NCBI GenBank assembly: GCA_020634935.1
Contig: JACKAT010000021.1
Span: 23,665-87,664, forward strand
From: Anaerolineales bacterium
GTDB taxonomy: Bacteria; Chloroflexota; Anaerolineae; 4572-78; J111
Direction of reading: 5' to 3'
Length of the DNA: 64,000 bases
Shown here one piece after another: positions 41,414 through 49,498 of this stretch (the first letter of the stretch is position 1; the number at the start of each line of letters is the position of its first letter). Position numbers and translations under genes: made by a program. The notes under the pieces are model-generated. The model was not told the DNA's origin, did not search any database, and saw nothing but the letters and a program-made list of their open reading frames with translations.

Positions 41414-41761
41414 ATGAAAACGCCAGCAGGCAAAGAATGTAAATATTATTACGGCGACTTCCATCGCGGACGAAATGAACAGGCTTGCCGCCTCATCGAA
41501 CGCAATCCTGACTCACCCCCCTGGCAACCTAATTTGTGTAATACCTGCCCTGTGCCGGATATTTTACGAGCCAACGCCTCGGACACCCTAAAACTCGACG
41601 GCAAGGTGGTGAAAAAGTTTTTCGGCTTCAAACAACAAGTCGAAGTTGAAGGATGGTGCAGTGAATGTTTTAATCCTGTACCTAATCCCATGTTAGGCTG
41701 CCAAAATTGCGCTAAAAAATCGGGGCCTTCTATTTTGGACTTAAAAGGAAGCCCGGAGTAA
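41414..41761 (+). CDS. Small zinc-binding-type cysteine protein of unknown function
   Basis: A 115-residue soluble protein with eight cysteines in pairs: Cys9 and Cys25, Cys42/45 (LCNTCPVP), Cys82/85 (GWCSECF) and Cys96/99 (GCQNC). The last four read as a compact zinc ribbon. The start (MKTPAGKECKYYYGDFHRGR) looks like a protein-interaction segment. I do not recognise a named family; it may be a lineage-specific protein. It is close to the two zinc-ribbon membrane proteins that follow, although a 170-base gap intervenes. Only a weak ribosome site is seen (AAGTGG). Confidence 0.6.
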   Translation: MKTPAGKECKYYYGDFHRGRNEQACRLIERNPDSPPWQPNLCNTCPVPDILRANASDTLKLDGKVVKKFFGFKQQVEVEGWCSECFNPVPNPMLGCQNCAKKSGPSILDLKGSPE

Positions 41762-41931
41762 GTGGATCAGCTAAAAATTTGAGAGTCCGTAGCTAAACCC
41801 GGATCGATGCCGATGGTGAGGATTACCGGTGAGCGGCTACGGACGACCGCAAGTTTTTTGTTCAATTTCTAATTTTTTCGGCCGCTCTCTCCTACCGGCT
41901 GACTCGCCCCGTTTTTCAAACCCGACTATAA

Positions 41932-43245
41932 TTGACTATCCAAGCCAACCAGGATAGTTTTTTCGTGGGAACCGACCTATTCCCCCCGATCAACTTTATA
42001 CCTGTCCCGTCAGCCGTTGAGGGTATCGAAGTCTACCAGCCCGCGCCGGTTAAATTGCCAGCCCATCGTGAGGTGGTGCAGTTTAACTGTCCGCAGTGCG
42101 GCGCTAATACGGCTTACAGCGCCGCCGACAGCGGGTTGACTTGTACGAACTGCGGCTTCTACGAGCCGCCCGAACACGCTGTCGTCGGCATCCAAGCCCA
42201 ACGCTTTGAATTTACGGTTGACACCGTACAGCGCGCCGCTCAAGGGTGGGGTGAAGCCCGCAAGGAGCTACAATGTCAAAGCTGCGGGGCTTATACCACC
42301 ATCTCAACCGACTCGCTGACGCATACTTGTATTTTCTGCGGCTCAAACCAGGTTATCCAGCACGCCGCCCCGCAAGATGTGCTGCGCCCCCGCTTCATCG
42401 TCCCCTTCAAAATCGAGGCCGAGGCTTGCCACGACATTGCTCGCCAATGGCTAGGGCAAAGTTGGATGACGCCGCGCTCCTTGCGCCGGGTGGCGACCAT
42501 CGCTCGCTTTACCGGTATTTATTTACCCTTTTGGACATTTGAGACCGTAACCAAAGCCCACTGGCAGGCCGAAGTCGGCCACAACCAAACCGAACGCTAC
42601 TATGAAAATGGCGAGTGGCGCACCCGCACCAAAACGGTCTGGCAGTGGGAGTCGGGCCGGGTTACTGTGCCGATCAAAGATCTGGTCATCGCCGGCACTA
42701 ATCGAGTCAGTCCGCTGCTGCTGACTCAAGTCAAAAATGATAATCTGGCCGAGTTAGCGCCTTACGAGCCGAAATATCTGGCCGGCTTACAGGCTCAAAC
42801 CTACGATATCCCTTTGGAAACCGCCTGGGAACAGGCCAGGCATCTCATGCGCGAACAAACTCGCCGGGCGTGCTACGATCAGGCCAGCAACTCAAAAATT
42901 AGAAATTTTCATATGAATCTGGATTTCGATCAGGAAGGATGGCGCTACATTTTGCTGCCGATGTACCTAACCACTTACCAGTTTGATAACCAACGCTTCC
43001 AGGTTATGATCAATGGCCAAACCGGAGCCATCGCCGGTCAGCGACCGGTCGATTGGACGGTACTGTGGCTGGCGGTGGCCGCGCTGCTGGCTCCGGGCTT
43101 AACGGTGGGCGTGCTCGGTTTTCTGACGCTGATGCTGGGAGGCTTGGGGTTTCCTATTGCCATTTTCGGTTTTATTTTGGTGGTTATTGGCTTGATTATC
43201 AGCTTTAACTGGGTAAACAAAGCAATGAGGATGGATGATGCTTGA
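41932..43245 (+). CDS. Zinc-ribbon membrane protein (paralogue A)
   Basis: A 437-residue protein. Two zinc ribbons are visible: Cys53/56 with Cys71/74 (NCPQCGANTAYSAADSGLTCTNCGF) and Cys115/118 with Cys133/136 (QCQSCGAYT, TCIFCGSNQV). A soluble beta-rich domain follows (PRFIVPFKIEAEACHDIARQWLGQSWMTP, 'GIYLPFWTFET'). It ends with two membrane helices at about 375-425. The start codon appears to be TTG 41932; no ribosome site supports it strongly. The family resembles 'TFIIB-type zinc ribbon' proteins of Gram-positive bacteria, whose role is unknown. It overlaps the next gene by 11 bases. Confidence 0.7.
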   Translation: MTIQANQDSFFVGTDLFPPINFIPVPSAVEGIEVYQPAPVKLPAHREVVQFNCPQCGANTAYSAADSGLTCTNCGFYEPPEHAVVGIQAQRFEFTVDTVQRAAQGWGEARKELQCQSCGAYTTISTDSLTHTCIFCGSNQVIQHAAPQDVLRPRFIVPFKIEAEACHDIARQWLGQSWMTPRSLRRVATIARFTGIYLPFWTFETVTKAHWQAEVGHNQTERYYENGEWRTRTKTVWQWESGRVTVPIKDLVIAGTNRVSPLLLTQVKNDNLAELAPYEPKYLAGLQAQTYDIPLETAWEQARHLMREQTRRACYDQASNSKIRNFHMNLDFDQEGWRYILLPMYLTTYQFDNQRFQVMINGQTGAIAGQRPVDWTVLWLAVAALLAPGLTVGVLGFLTLMLGGLGFPIAIFGFILVVIGLIISFNWVNKAMRMDDA

Positions 43246-44353
43246 ACCGGATGTCATAACCACGGCCTGGCACGCCAACCTGACCCTCACCCTGTGCGAA
43301 GCGTGCGACAGCCACTACTTGCTGCCGCCGGGACTGTTCCCTTTCAAATGTCCAACCTGTTTTGAGGCTGACTTGATCGAAATAGAAGCCGAACGCCAAC
43401 CCAATGATTTACTGCACCACTATGCGCCCGAACTCCTCATCCCGTTTACTGTCTCTCAGCAAGAACTGACAGCCCGCATCCAACAGTTTACGGGCCGGAT
43501 CTGGTTCGCCCCCAGCGACCTAAAGCCTAACACGCTGCTTAACCGCCTACAACGGCTTTACCTGCCAATGTGGCTGGTCGACAGCGGCGTCGAGGCGCTG
43601 TGGCAGGCCGAGGTGGGTTTTAACTATGAGGTGGTCAGCCATCGCGACCAGTTTGATCAGAACGACGGCGGCTGGCATTCGCAGCAGGTCACTGAGCAGC
43701 GAATTCGCTGGGAGCCTCGGCTGGGACGACTCAACCGTACCTACCACAACATGCCGGCCCCGGCGCTGGAACAGCACACTCAAATTATGCAGCAATTAGG
43801 CCAGTACCATTTAACCGAAGCGGTTCCATTTCAAGCTCAGGCCCTCGATCAGGCAGTCATCCACCTGCCCGATCGACCGCCAACGGATGCCTGGCCAGAT
43901 ACCATCCCTGCTTTTCACGCGGCCGCAGCCGAAGAGTGCCGCCAGGCCAGCCGGGCCGATCACCTGCGCGGCTATCGCTGGACCAGCGACTACCGGGACC
44001 AACAGTGGACCCTGCTGCTGCTGCCCGTTTGCGCTACCTACTACGTCGATGACGAGGGCCGGCCTCAGCCGATTATGATTCACGGGCGGACCGGTCGCCT
44101 CAGCGGCCCCACGCGGGCCTCGATGAAACGCGCCCGAACCACCGCGTTAATTATCGTGGCCGTGGCTGCCGCCCTCTTTATCCTGAGCTTGATCTTAGGC
44201 GGGATTTCGTTTATGGCGCCGCCCCTGCTTATTCTGGCCGGGATTAGCTTGCTGGGGGCGCTCATTATTGGCATGTTGGCCATAACGCCTATAATAGTAG
44301 TCTGGCAGTACAATCGCAACCAATCGAATAGAGGAGAGAGAGAAGCACAATGA
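43235..44353 (+). CDS. Zinc-ribbon membrane protein (paralogue B)
   Basis: A 372-residue paralogue of the preceding protein, with one ribbon only (Cys21/24 and Cys39/42). The same soluble core is present: 'PELLIPFTVSQQELTARIQQFTGRIWFAPSDL', 'LPMWLVDSGVEALWQAEVG' and 'YRDQQWTLLLLPVCATYYVDDEGRPQPIMIHGRTG'. Two C-terminal helices follow at about 306-358. The start overlaps gene A by 11 bases, and its end overlaps glgX by four (ATGA), so the three are translationally coupled. Its function is unknown. The coupling to glgX hints at a link with glycogen or envelope polysaccharide metabolism, as an inference only. Confidence 0.72.
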   Translation: MMLEPDVITTAWHANLTLTLCEACDSHYLLPPGLFPFKCPTCFEADLIEIEAERQPNDLLHHYAPELLIPFTVSQQELTARIQQFTGRIWFAPSDLKPNTLLNRLQRLYLPMWLVDSGVEALWQAEVGFNYEVVSHRDQFDQNDGGWHSQQVTEQRIRWEPRLGRLNRTYHNMPAPALEQHTQIMQQLGQYHLTEAVPFQAQALDQAVIHLPDRPPTDAWPDTIPAFHAAAAEECRQASRADHLRGYRWTSDYRDQQWTLLLLPVCATYYVDDEGRPQPIMIHGRTGRLSGPTRASMKRARTTALIIVAVAAALFILSLILGGISFMAPPLLILAGISLLGALIIGMLAITPIIVVWQYNRNQSNRGEREAQ

Positions 44354-46494
44354 TCGATTCAATTCAAGCCACACCGGGGTCGCCTTTGCCGCTGGGCAGT
44401 ACAGTGACGGAGAACGGTGTCAACTTTGCCATTTTTAGCCGGCACGCCAAGCGCGTCTGGTTATTATTGTTTAATGAACCCACCGCCAGCCGAGCCACCC
44501 AGATCATTGAATTGACCCACCGCACCGGCGATATCTGGCACACGCATATATCCGGTTTGGGCCACGGCCAGCTCTACCTTTACCAAATTGACGGCCCCTA
44601 TGATCCGGGGTACGGCCATCGATTTAATAAATACAAACCGCTGCTCGATCCCTATGCTAAAGCCATCACCGGTAATTTTGAGTGGGATTTGAGCCAGGCA
44701 TTTGGCTACGACGCCCACGCCCGCCACAGTGATCTCACTCTCTCAACCACCACCAACCTGGGCGGCATGCCCAAATGTATTGCCTATGGCGCCGACGGCT
44801 TTGATTGGGAGGGCGACAAACCGATTAATCGCCCGCTGTCGGAGACGATCATCTACGAAACGCACGTCCGCAGCTTAACCAGTCACCCCAGCGCCGATGT
44901 GGCCCACCCTGGCACCTACCGGGGCGTTATCGAAAAAATCCCCTATTTTAAGGATTTGGGCATCACCGCCGTCGAACTACTGCCGGTTCATCTCTTTTAT
45001 GAGAAAGAGTTTGAGCGGATCAATCCGCTCACCGACGAAGCGTTGATCAATTATTGGGGATACAACACGCTGGCATTTTTCGCCCCGCATAACGCCTATA
45101 GCCACCTACCCACCGACCGCGGCCAACAAGTCGTTGCTTTTAAAGAGATGGTCAAAGCCTTACACCAGGCCAATATCGAAGTTTTATTGGACGTGGTTTA
45201 TAACCACACTCTGGAGGGCAACCACCTGGGACGAACCCTCAGTTTCCGGGGCATCGACAATTCCATTTACTATATGCTGGAGAACAACAAACAGTACTAT
45301 CGCAACTTTTCCGGCGTGGGCAATACCTTTAACTGCAATCACCCCATCGGCCAAGATTTTATTATCGACAGCCTGCGCTACTGGGTGCAGGAGATGCACG
45401 TCGATGGCTTTCGCTTTGATTTAGCCACCATTCTCGCGCGCGGCCCCAAAGGCAATATTCCGGCCGATCCACCGCTGACAATCCGCATTTCCGAAGACCC
45501 CATTTTGCGTGATACCAAGATCATTGCCGAGCCGTGGGACCTCGGCGGCTATCAGGTCGGCCATTTTCCCGGCGATCGCTGGGCCGAGTGGAACGATAAA
45601 TATCGCGATGAGATGCGGCAATTCTGGCGCGGCGACCCCGGCCTGACCGGCGCATTGGCCACCCGCTTTTCCGGCAGCGCTGATCTCTACTATCATAGCA
45701 AACAAAAACCTAATTTCAGCATCAACTTTGTGGCCGCTCACGACGGCTTTAGTCTCAACGATGTGGTCAGCTACAACTACAAACATAACGAGGCCAACGG
45801 CGAGGACAATCGCGACGGTCACAATCACAATATCAGCTATAATTTCGGCATCGAAGGCCCATGCACCGATCCGCACGTTGAGGCGTTGCGCAACCGGCAG
45901 ATTAAAAACTTCTGGGTCACGCTGTTGTTATCCCAAGGCACGCCCATGATCAACGGCGGCGATGAATTTCGCCGCACACAATTGGGCAACAACAACGCTT
46001 ACTGCCATCATAATGAAATTTCGTGGTACGATTGGAGTTTGGTGGAAAAGCATGCCGATATCTATCGCTTTGCCAAAAGCATCATCGGCCTGCGTAAAGC
46101 CCATCCTGTTTTTCGGCGTCGCAAATTTTTTACGGGGTCAGATATCAACGGCGACCGCTTCCCGGATATTCGCTGGTACAACGCCGATGGCCGCGACGCC
46201 ACCTGGTCCGGCGATAGCCGAACGTTGATGCTAACCCTGGATGGTTCAAAAGAAGAAATCGGCGCTAACCGGGATGATGTTGATGTGCTGATGATGTTTA
46301 ACACCGATGTCAAACCCAAGCTTTTTACTTTACCGTTAACCCCACATGGTAAAGCGTGGCAATTGGTGGTCGATACCAGTTTACCCTCGCCGCTTGACAT
46401 TCACTGGCCGGAACCAACCATTAACCTGCCGCCTTCTAAAAAGCACTATTTGGTTAAACCACGTTCGACCGTGGTTCTATTCTCGAATTGGTAG
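44350..46494 (+). CDS. glgX: Glycogen debranching enzyme GlgX (isoamylase-type)
   Basis: Hydrolyses alpha-1,6 branches of glycogen limit dextrins. The 714 residues are typical: an N-terminal CBM48 ('GSTVTENGVNFAIFSRHAKRVWLLLF') and a GH13_11 catalytic barrel with 'VVYNHTLEGNHLG', nucleophile Asp in 'DGFRFDLAT', acid/base Glu in 'KIIAEPWDLGGYQ' and 'FVAAHDGFSLNDVVSY'. A C-terminal beta domain follows. The ATG overlaps the stop of the zinc-ribbon gene by four bases (ATGA). GAGAGAG precedes it. No other glycogen gene is in view. Confidence 0.95.
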   Translation: MIDSIQATPGSPLPLGSTVTENGVNFAIFSRHAKRVWLLLFNEPTASRATQIIELTHRTGDIWHTHISGLGHGQLYLYQIDGPYDPGYGHRFNKYKPLLDPYAKAITGNFEWDLSQAFGYDAHARHSDLTLSTTTNLGGMPKCIAYGADGFDWEGDKPINRPLSETIIYETHVRSLTSHPSADVAHPGTYRGVIEKIPYFKDLGITAVELLPVHLFYEKEFERINPLTDEALINYWGYNTLAFFAPHNAYSHLPTDRGQQVVAFKEMVKALHQANIEVLLDVVYNHTLEGNHLGRTLSFRGIDNSIYYMLENNKQYYRNFSGVGNTFNCNHPIGQDFIIDSLRYWVQEMHVDGFRFDLATILARGPKGNIPADPPLTIRISEDPILRDTKIIAEPWDLGGYQVGHFPGDRWAEWNDKYRDEMRQFWRGDPGLTGALATRFSGSADLYYHSKQKPNFSINFVAAHDGFSLNDVVSYNYKHNEANGEDNRDGHNHNISYNFGIEGPCTDPHVEALRNRQIKNFWVTLLLSQGTPMINGGDEFRRTQLGNNNAYCHHNEISWYDWSLVEKHADIYRFAKSIIGLRKAHPVFRRRKFFTGSDINGDRFPDIRWYNADGRDATWSGDSRTLMLTLDGSKEEIGANRDDVDVLMMFNTDVKPKLFTLPLTPHGKAWQLVVDTSLPSPLDIHWPEPTINLPPSKKHYLVKPRSTVVLFSNW

Positions 46495-46536
46495 CGAGTA
46501 TTAAGCCAAGCGACACAACCACTTTGAATCGTAGAG

Positions 46537-46618
46537 TAGACAGGGTTAACAAGATTTACGGGATTTTCTTTGGCCCAAAAAGCTTCAATAATCTTGGCAA
46601 TCTTGTAAATCCTGTCTA
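46537..46618. repeat. AGACAGGATT-family inverted repeat
   Basis: TAGACAGGGTTAACAAGATTT pairs with AATCTTGTAAATCCTGTCTA. It lies between convergent genes (stops at 46494 and 46644) and could act as a bidirectional terminator. Other members are at 27949 and inside 33096-33266. Confidence 0.6.
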
Positions 46619-46643
46619 ATTTTTTCCTCAAAGGGTTTTTTCA

Positions 46644-47624
46644 TTATAAATGGACTAACGTCCCCAAACCTTGCGCCTCGGCTTCCCGCACAATCGCTGA
46701 GGCGGCCGAGGCATCCTGAACAGCCACCCCAACCGACTTAAAAAAAGTAATCTCCTCAGGCGACTCCCGGCCCGGAATCTGGCCGTTGACAATCGACCCC
46801 AGTTCGCCGTGAATGTCAACTTTGCTGATAATGTTTTTCTCCAGGGCGATGAGCAAATCGCCGGCCTCAGCCAGGCAAGCTTGCAGCGAATCCACAACGA
46901 TTTTGGCTTTCTTGACCGTAACCGGGTCAACCTCTTGCATATGAGGCGCATACGAACCGACGCCGGTAATATGAGTCCCCGGCGACAGATGATTTCCATC
47001 AAAAACCGGTTTTTCTGAAGTGGTCGCCGCAATGATGATGTCGGCCCCTTCAACGGCTGCCGGCCGCGACGTTGGCAGTTCCACTTGAGGCGCGTCGGGC
47101 CAGCCCGCTATTTCCTGAGCAAACGCCTCAACCGAAGAGGGCGTTCGGCCCACGATCCGCACCGTGCTGATCTGCCGCACGACACAGGCCGCCTCAAGTT
47201 GGGCGCGGGCCTGGACGCCGGAGCCAAACACGGTCACAATGCGGGCGTCGGGTCGGGCCAGCAAATCCGTCGCCAGACCGCCGCCCGCTCCGGTACGCAG
47301 CGCGGTTAAGGCTTCGCCATTGACGATAGCTTTCGGTTGGCCGGTATCCGGATCGAAAACGGTTGCCAGCGCAATCACCGCCGGCAACCCTTTGCCCGGA
47401 TTGTCGCCCCAAATCGAGACGGCTTTAACGGCAAGTTCGCGGCTGTCCCTCAGAAAAGCGGGCATTAACAGCAGCACCCCTTGGTCGGTGGTGAGACGGG
47501 TGCGCAAGGGCATATCGGCCCGGCTGGCCGAAAGCTGCCCAAAAGCGCGGCGCATCACCTCGATGGCGGCGGCCATCGGTAAAGCGCGGCGGACATCTTC
47601 GGCGGAGAGAATACGGAGTTGCAT
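46644..47624 (-). CDS. Ornithine cyclodeaminase/mu-crystallin family protein
   Basis: A 326-residue NAD(P)-dependent enzyme. Signatures are 'AAIEVMRRAFGQLS', 'MPLRTRLTTDQGVLLLMPAF', the conserved 'KAVSIWGDNPGKGLPAV', 'EALTALRTGAGGGLATDLLARPDA', and the Rossmann motif 'VTVFGSGVQARAQLEAA'. A late 'GSYAPHMQEVD' is present. Family members convert ornithine to proline, reduce cyclic imines such as Delta1-pyrroline-2-carboxylate, or act on alanine; which one applies here cannot be told. The gene stands between glgX, which converges, and the ABC-2/SpoIIM gene upstream on the same strand, 32 bases away, so the latter two may share a transcript. Confidence 0.9.
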   Translation of the reverse strand: MQLRILSAEDVRRALPMAAAIEVMRRAFGQLSASRADMPLRTRLTTDQGVLLLMPAFLRDSRELAVKAVSIWGDNPGKGLPAVIALATVFDPDTGQPKAIVNGEALTALRTGAGGGLATDLLARPDARIVTVFGSGVQARAQLEAACVVRQISTVRIVGRTPSSVEAFAQEIAGWPDAPQVELPTSRPAAVEGADIIIAATTSEKPVFDGNHLSPGTHITGVGSYAPHMQEVDPVTVKKAKIVVDSLQACLAEAGDLLIALEKNIISKVDIHGELGSIVNGQIPGRESPEEITFFKSVGVAVQDASAASAIVREAEAQGLGTLVHL

Positions 47625-47656
47625 GGTTTTGTGACCTCGTTGATGTGAGTTTCGAC

Positions 47657-49150
47657 TTAGCCACCCCCATAGATGGCCAGCACGATTTGTGGGGTAATGT
47701 TGGCTTCAATATAGCCGGCCAGCAGCAGCATCGGCACGACCAAAAAGATCAGAATTTTAAGAAAATTGGCGATGGTCAACAGCAGCGCCTGACCAATATC
47801 GAAACCCCGAGGCGGCGAAATCAAAGCGGCTCCAATTCGCAAAGCAAAGGCCATGCCAATGATAATGGCCGGAATCTCTAAAATGCCGTGAGGCAGAATA
47901 AAGGCCCCCAGAAAAATCCAGGGATTGTAGTTGAGCTGGATCACCTGAGCAACTAAGAAACTGACGACCCCGGCATTGATCAACGTCAAAATGAGCGTTA
48001 ACGCCCCAAATGAAAAGATACTCATAATTCCGGCCAGCACAATAACGCGCACATTATTAAAGAAAATAGAAGATGTAGACACCTCAGGCAAGAATTGAAT
48101 TTTCTGAACCCGGGTAAACGTTTCAGGGGAGATATTTTCCAAAGGAAAAGCCGCCGCCGGAATGGGGAAGCGGTGGGCAAAGATACTACCCAAAATAGCG
48201 GCGGCCGCCACCACGATTAAGATGACCGAAAAGGCCAGTGTCTGCTCCTTCAATAGGTAGGGGATATCGTGCCGGTAGAAACGCAGCAGATTAAACTTAG
48301 CCGCGCCGGTATCACTCCGTTTTGCCGCCAGTTCCGGCGGGCGTAGCAAGTAACCTTTAAAGTCACGCCAAATATTTCTAATATGAAGCTCATCTAATTC
48401 TTTGGATAGAATATCCTCACGATTAAAAATACGAATACCCATGCGGATCAAAATCAAATCGACCACCAACAGAGCGATAACAAACCACCATAGCGCCCGG
48501 TATTCAGCGTAAAACATGACAATACTCTGAGCCTGGATTAGCAGGGCCATCGGAATAATGATAAAGCTGGCCAGTAAGTTGGCGGCTCTGACGCTGGTGG
48601 TTTGGCTAGAGATGACAACCGCCCCGGAAACCATAACCAACGCCTCAACCGTATTGAGCATAAACATGAGCAGCGTTAATTCCAGCGGCGGCACCCACGG
48701 CGGCGAGGTAAAAAAGCGACTGACCAGAAAAACCGTAATCCCCAGGTAACTGGCCAGCAGCGGCAGCATCAGCGACGACAGCATTTTGCCCATATAGAGC
48801 TCAAGATCGGTCAACGGCATCGATAAAATGGGCTCGATACTGTTGCGCTCTTTTTCGCCCACGAATGACTCAAGCGCGATGATCAGCGAAAAGGAAATGG
48901 GGAAAAAGCCGACAATCATCAGCAAAAACGGATTGATCCGCTCGACCAAGATCGGGTCGGTAAAGCGAGAAACCCAGTTGGTGGCCCAGCGCGACGTGAA
49001 ATCCATTAAGAAGGGAAAAATCAGGGTCAGAATCACGATCGGCGTGACAATACGCCAATCTTTCAAGCTATCGCGCAATTCACGCCGAGTAATCACCAGC
49101 GCCGAAGCCAAACTGCTCCGCTTCCGCCGGGGGATCGATTGAACCGCCAT
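47657..49150 (-). CDS. ABC-2-type permease fused to a stage II sporulation protein M-like domain
   Basis: A 497-residue membrane protein. Residues 15-245 are an ABC-2-type permease ('LVITRRELRDSLKDWRIVTP', then 'SFVGEKERNSIEPILSMPLTDLELYMGKML'), with about six helices. A charged joint at 240-275 leads to residues 285-497, a SpoIIM/DUF95-type domain ('FLVAQVIQLNYNPWIFLGAFILPHGILEIPAIIIGMAFALRIG'). GGAGG is ten bases upstream of the ATG. No ABC ATPase gene is adjacent, so the nucleotide-binding partner must lie elsewhere. SpoIIM-like domains occur in many non-sporulating bacteria, so sporulation is not implied. Confidence 0.82.
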   Translation of the reverse strand: MAVQSIPRRKRSSLASALVITRRELRDSLKDWRIVTPIVILTLIFPFLMDFTSRWATNWVSRFTDPILVERINPFLLMIVGFFPISFSLIIALESFVGEKERNSIEPILSMPLTDLELYMGKMLSSLMLPLLASYLGITVFLVSRFFTSPPWVPPLELTLLMFMLNTVEALVMVSGAVVISSQTTSVRAANLLASFIIIPMALLIQAQSIVMFYAEYRALWWFVIALLVVDLILIRMGIRIFNREDILSKELDELHIRNIWRDFKGYLLRPPELAAKRSDTGAAKFNLLRFYRHDIPYLLKEQTLAFSVILIVVAAAAILGSIFAHRFPIPAAAFPLENISPETFTRVQKIQFLPEVSTSSIFFNNVRVIVLAGIMSIFSFGALTLILTLINAGVVSFLVAQVIQLNYNPWIFLGAFILPHGILEIPAIIIGMAFALRIGAALISPPRGFDIGQALLLTIANFLKILIFLVVPMLLLAGYIEANITPQIVLAIYGGG

Positions 49151-49498
49151 ATCGACTGAGCCTCCAAAAATGGGTTTAAGATTAGGGTGATCTATTGTAG
49201 GGATTTGATTTTAGCGTTAACAAATTCTACCTTACGTATCTTCAAAACACAAGCGCCAAAAATCCTAAAAGGGCCATTCGCCAACCAGTTTGCGCCACGG
49301 TTCCTTTTTTCTGGATTGATACTCAATGTAAACCACGTATGATGGGAAACCGACTCCCATCTCAAACCCAACTCTTCCAACACTTTAGCAATTATTATCC
49401 ACGAATTAAAAACATAGAATCAAAACCTATAAGGTTTTTAGAAACCTTATAGGTTTCGCATATAGGTTTCGCACGCTGCCGAGATACTCAGAATTATT
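49151..49498. other. Non-coding stretch with AACCTATAAGG palindrome
   Basis: No gene is seen. AAACCTATAAGGTTT (49423) pairs perfectly with AAACCTTATAGGTTT (ending 49456) around TTAG. Related sequence (CCTTATAGGTTT and GAAAACCTATAA) lies at 16913-16953, inside a non-coding region. Confidence 0.55.
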
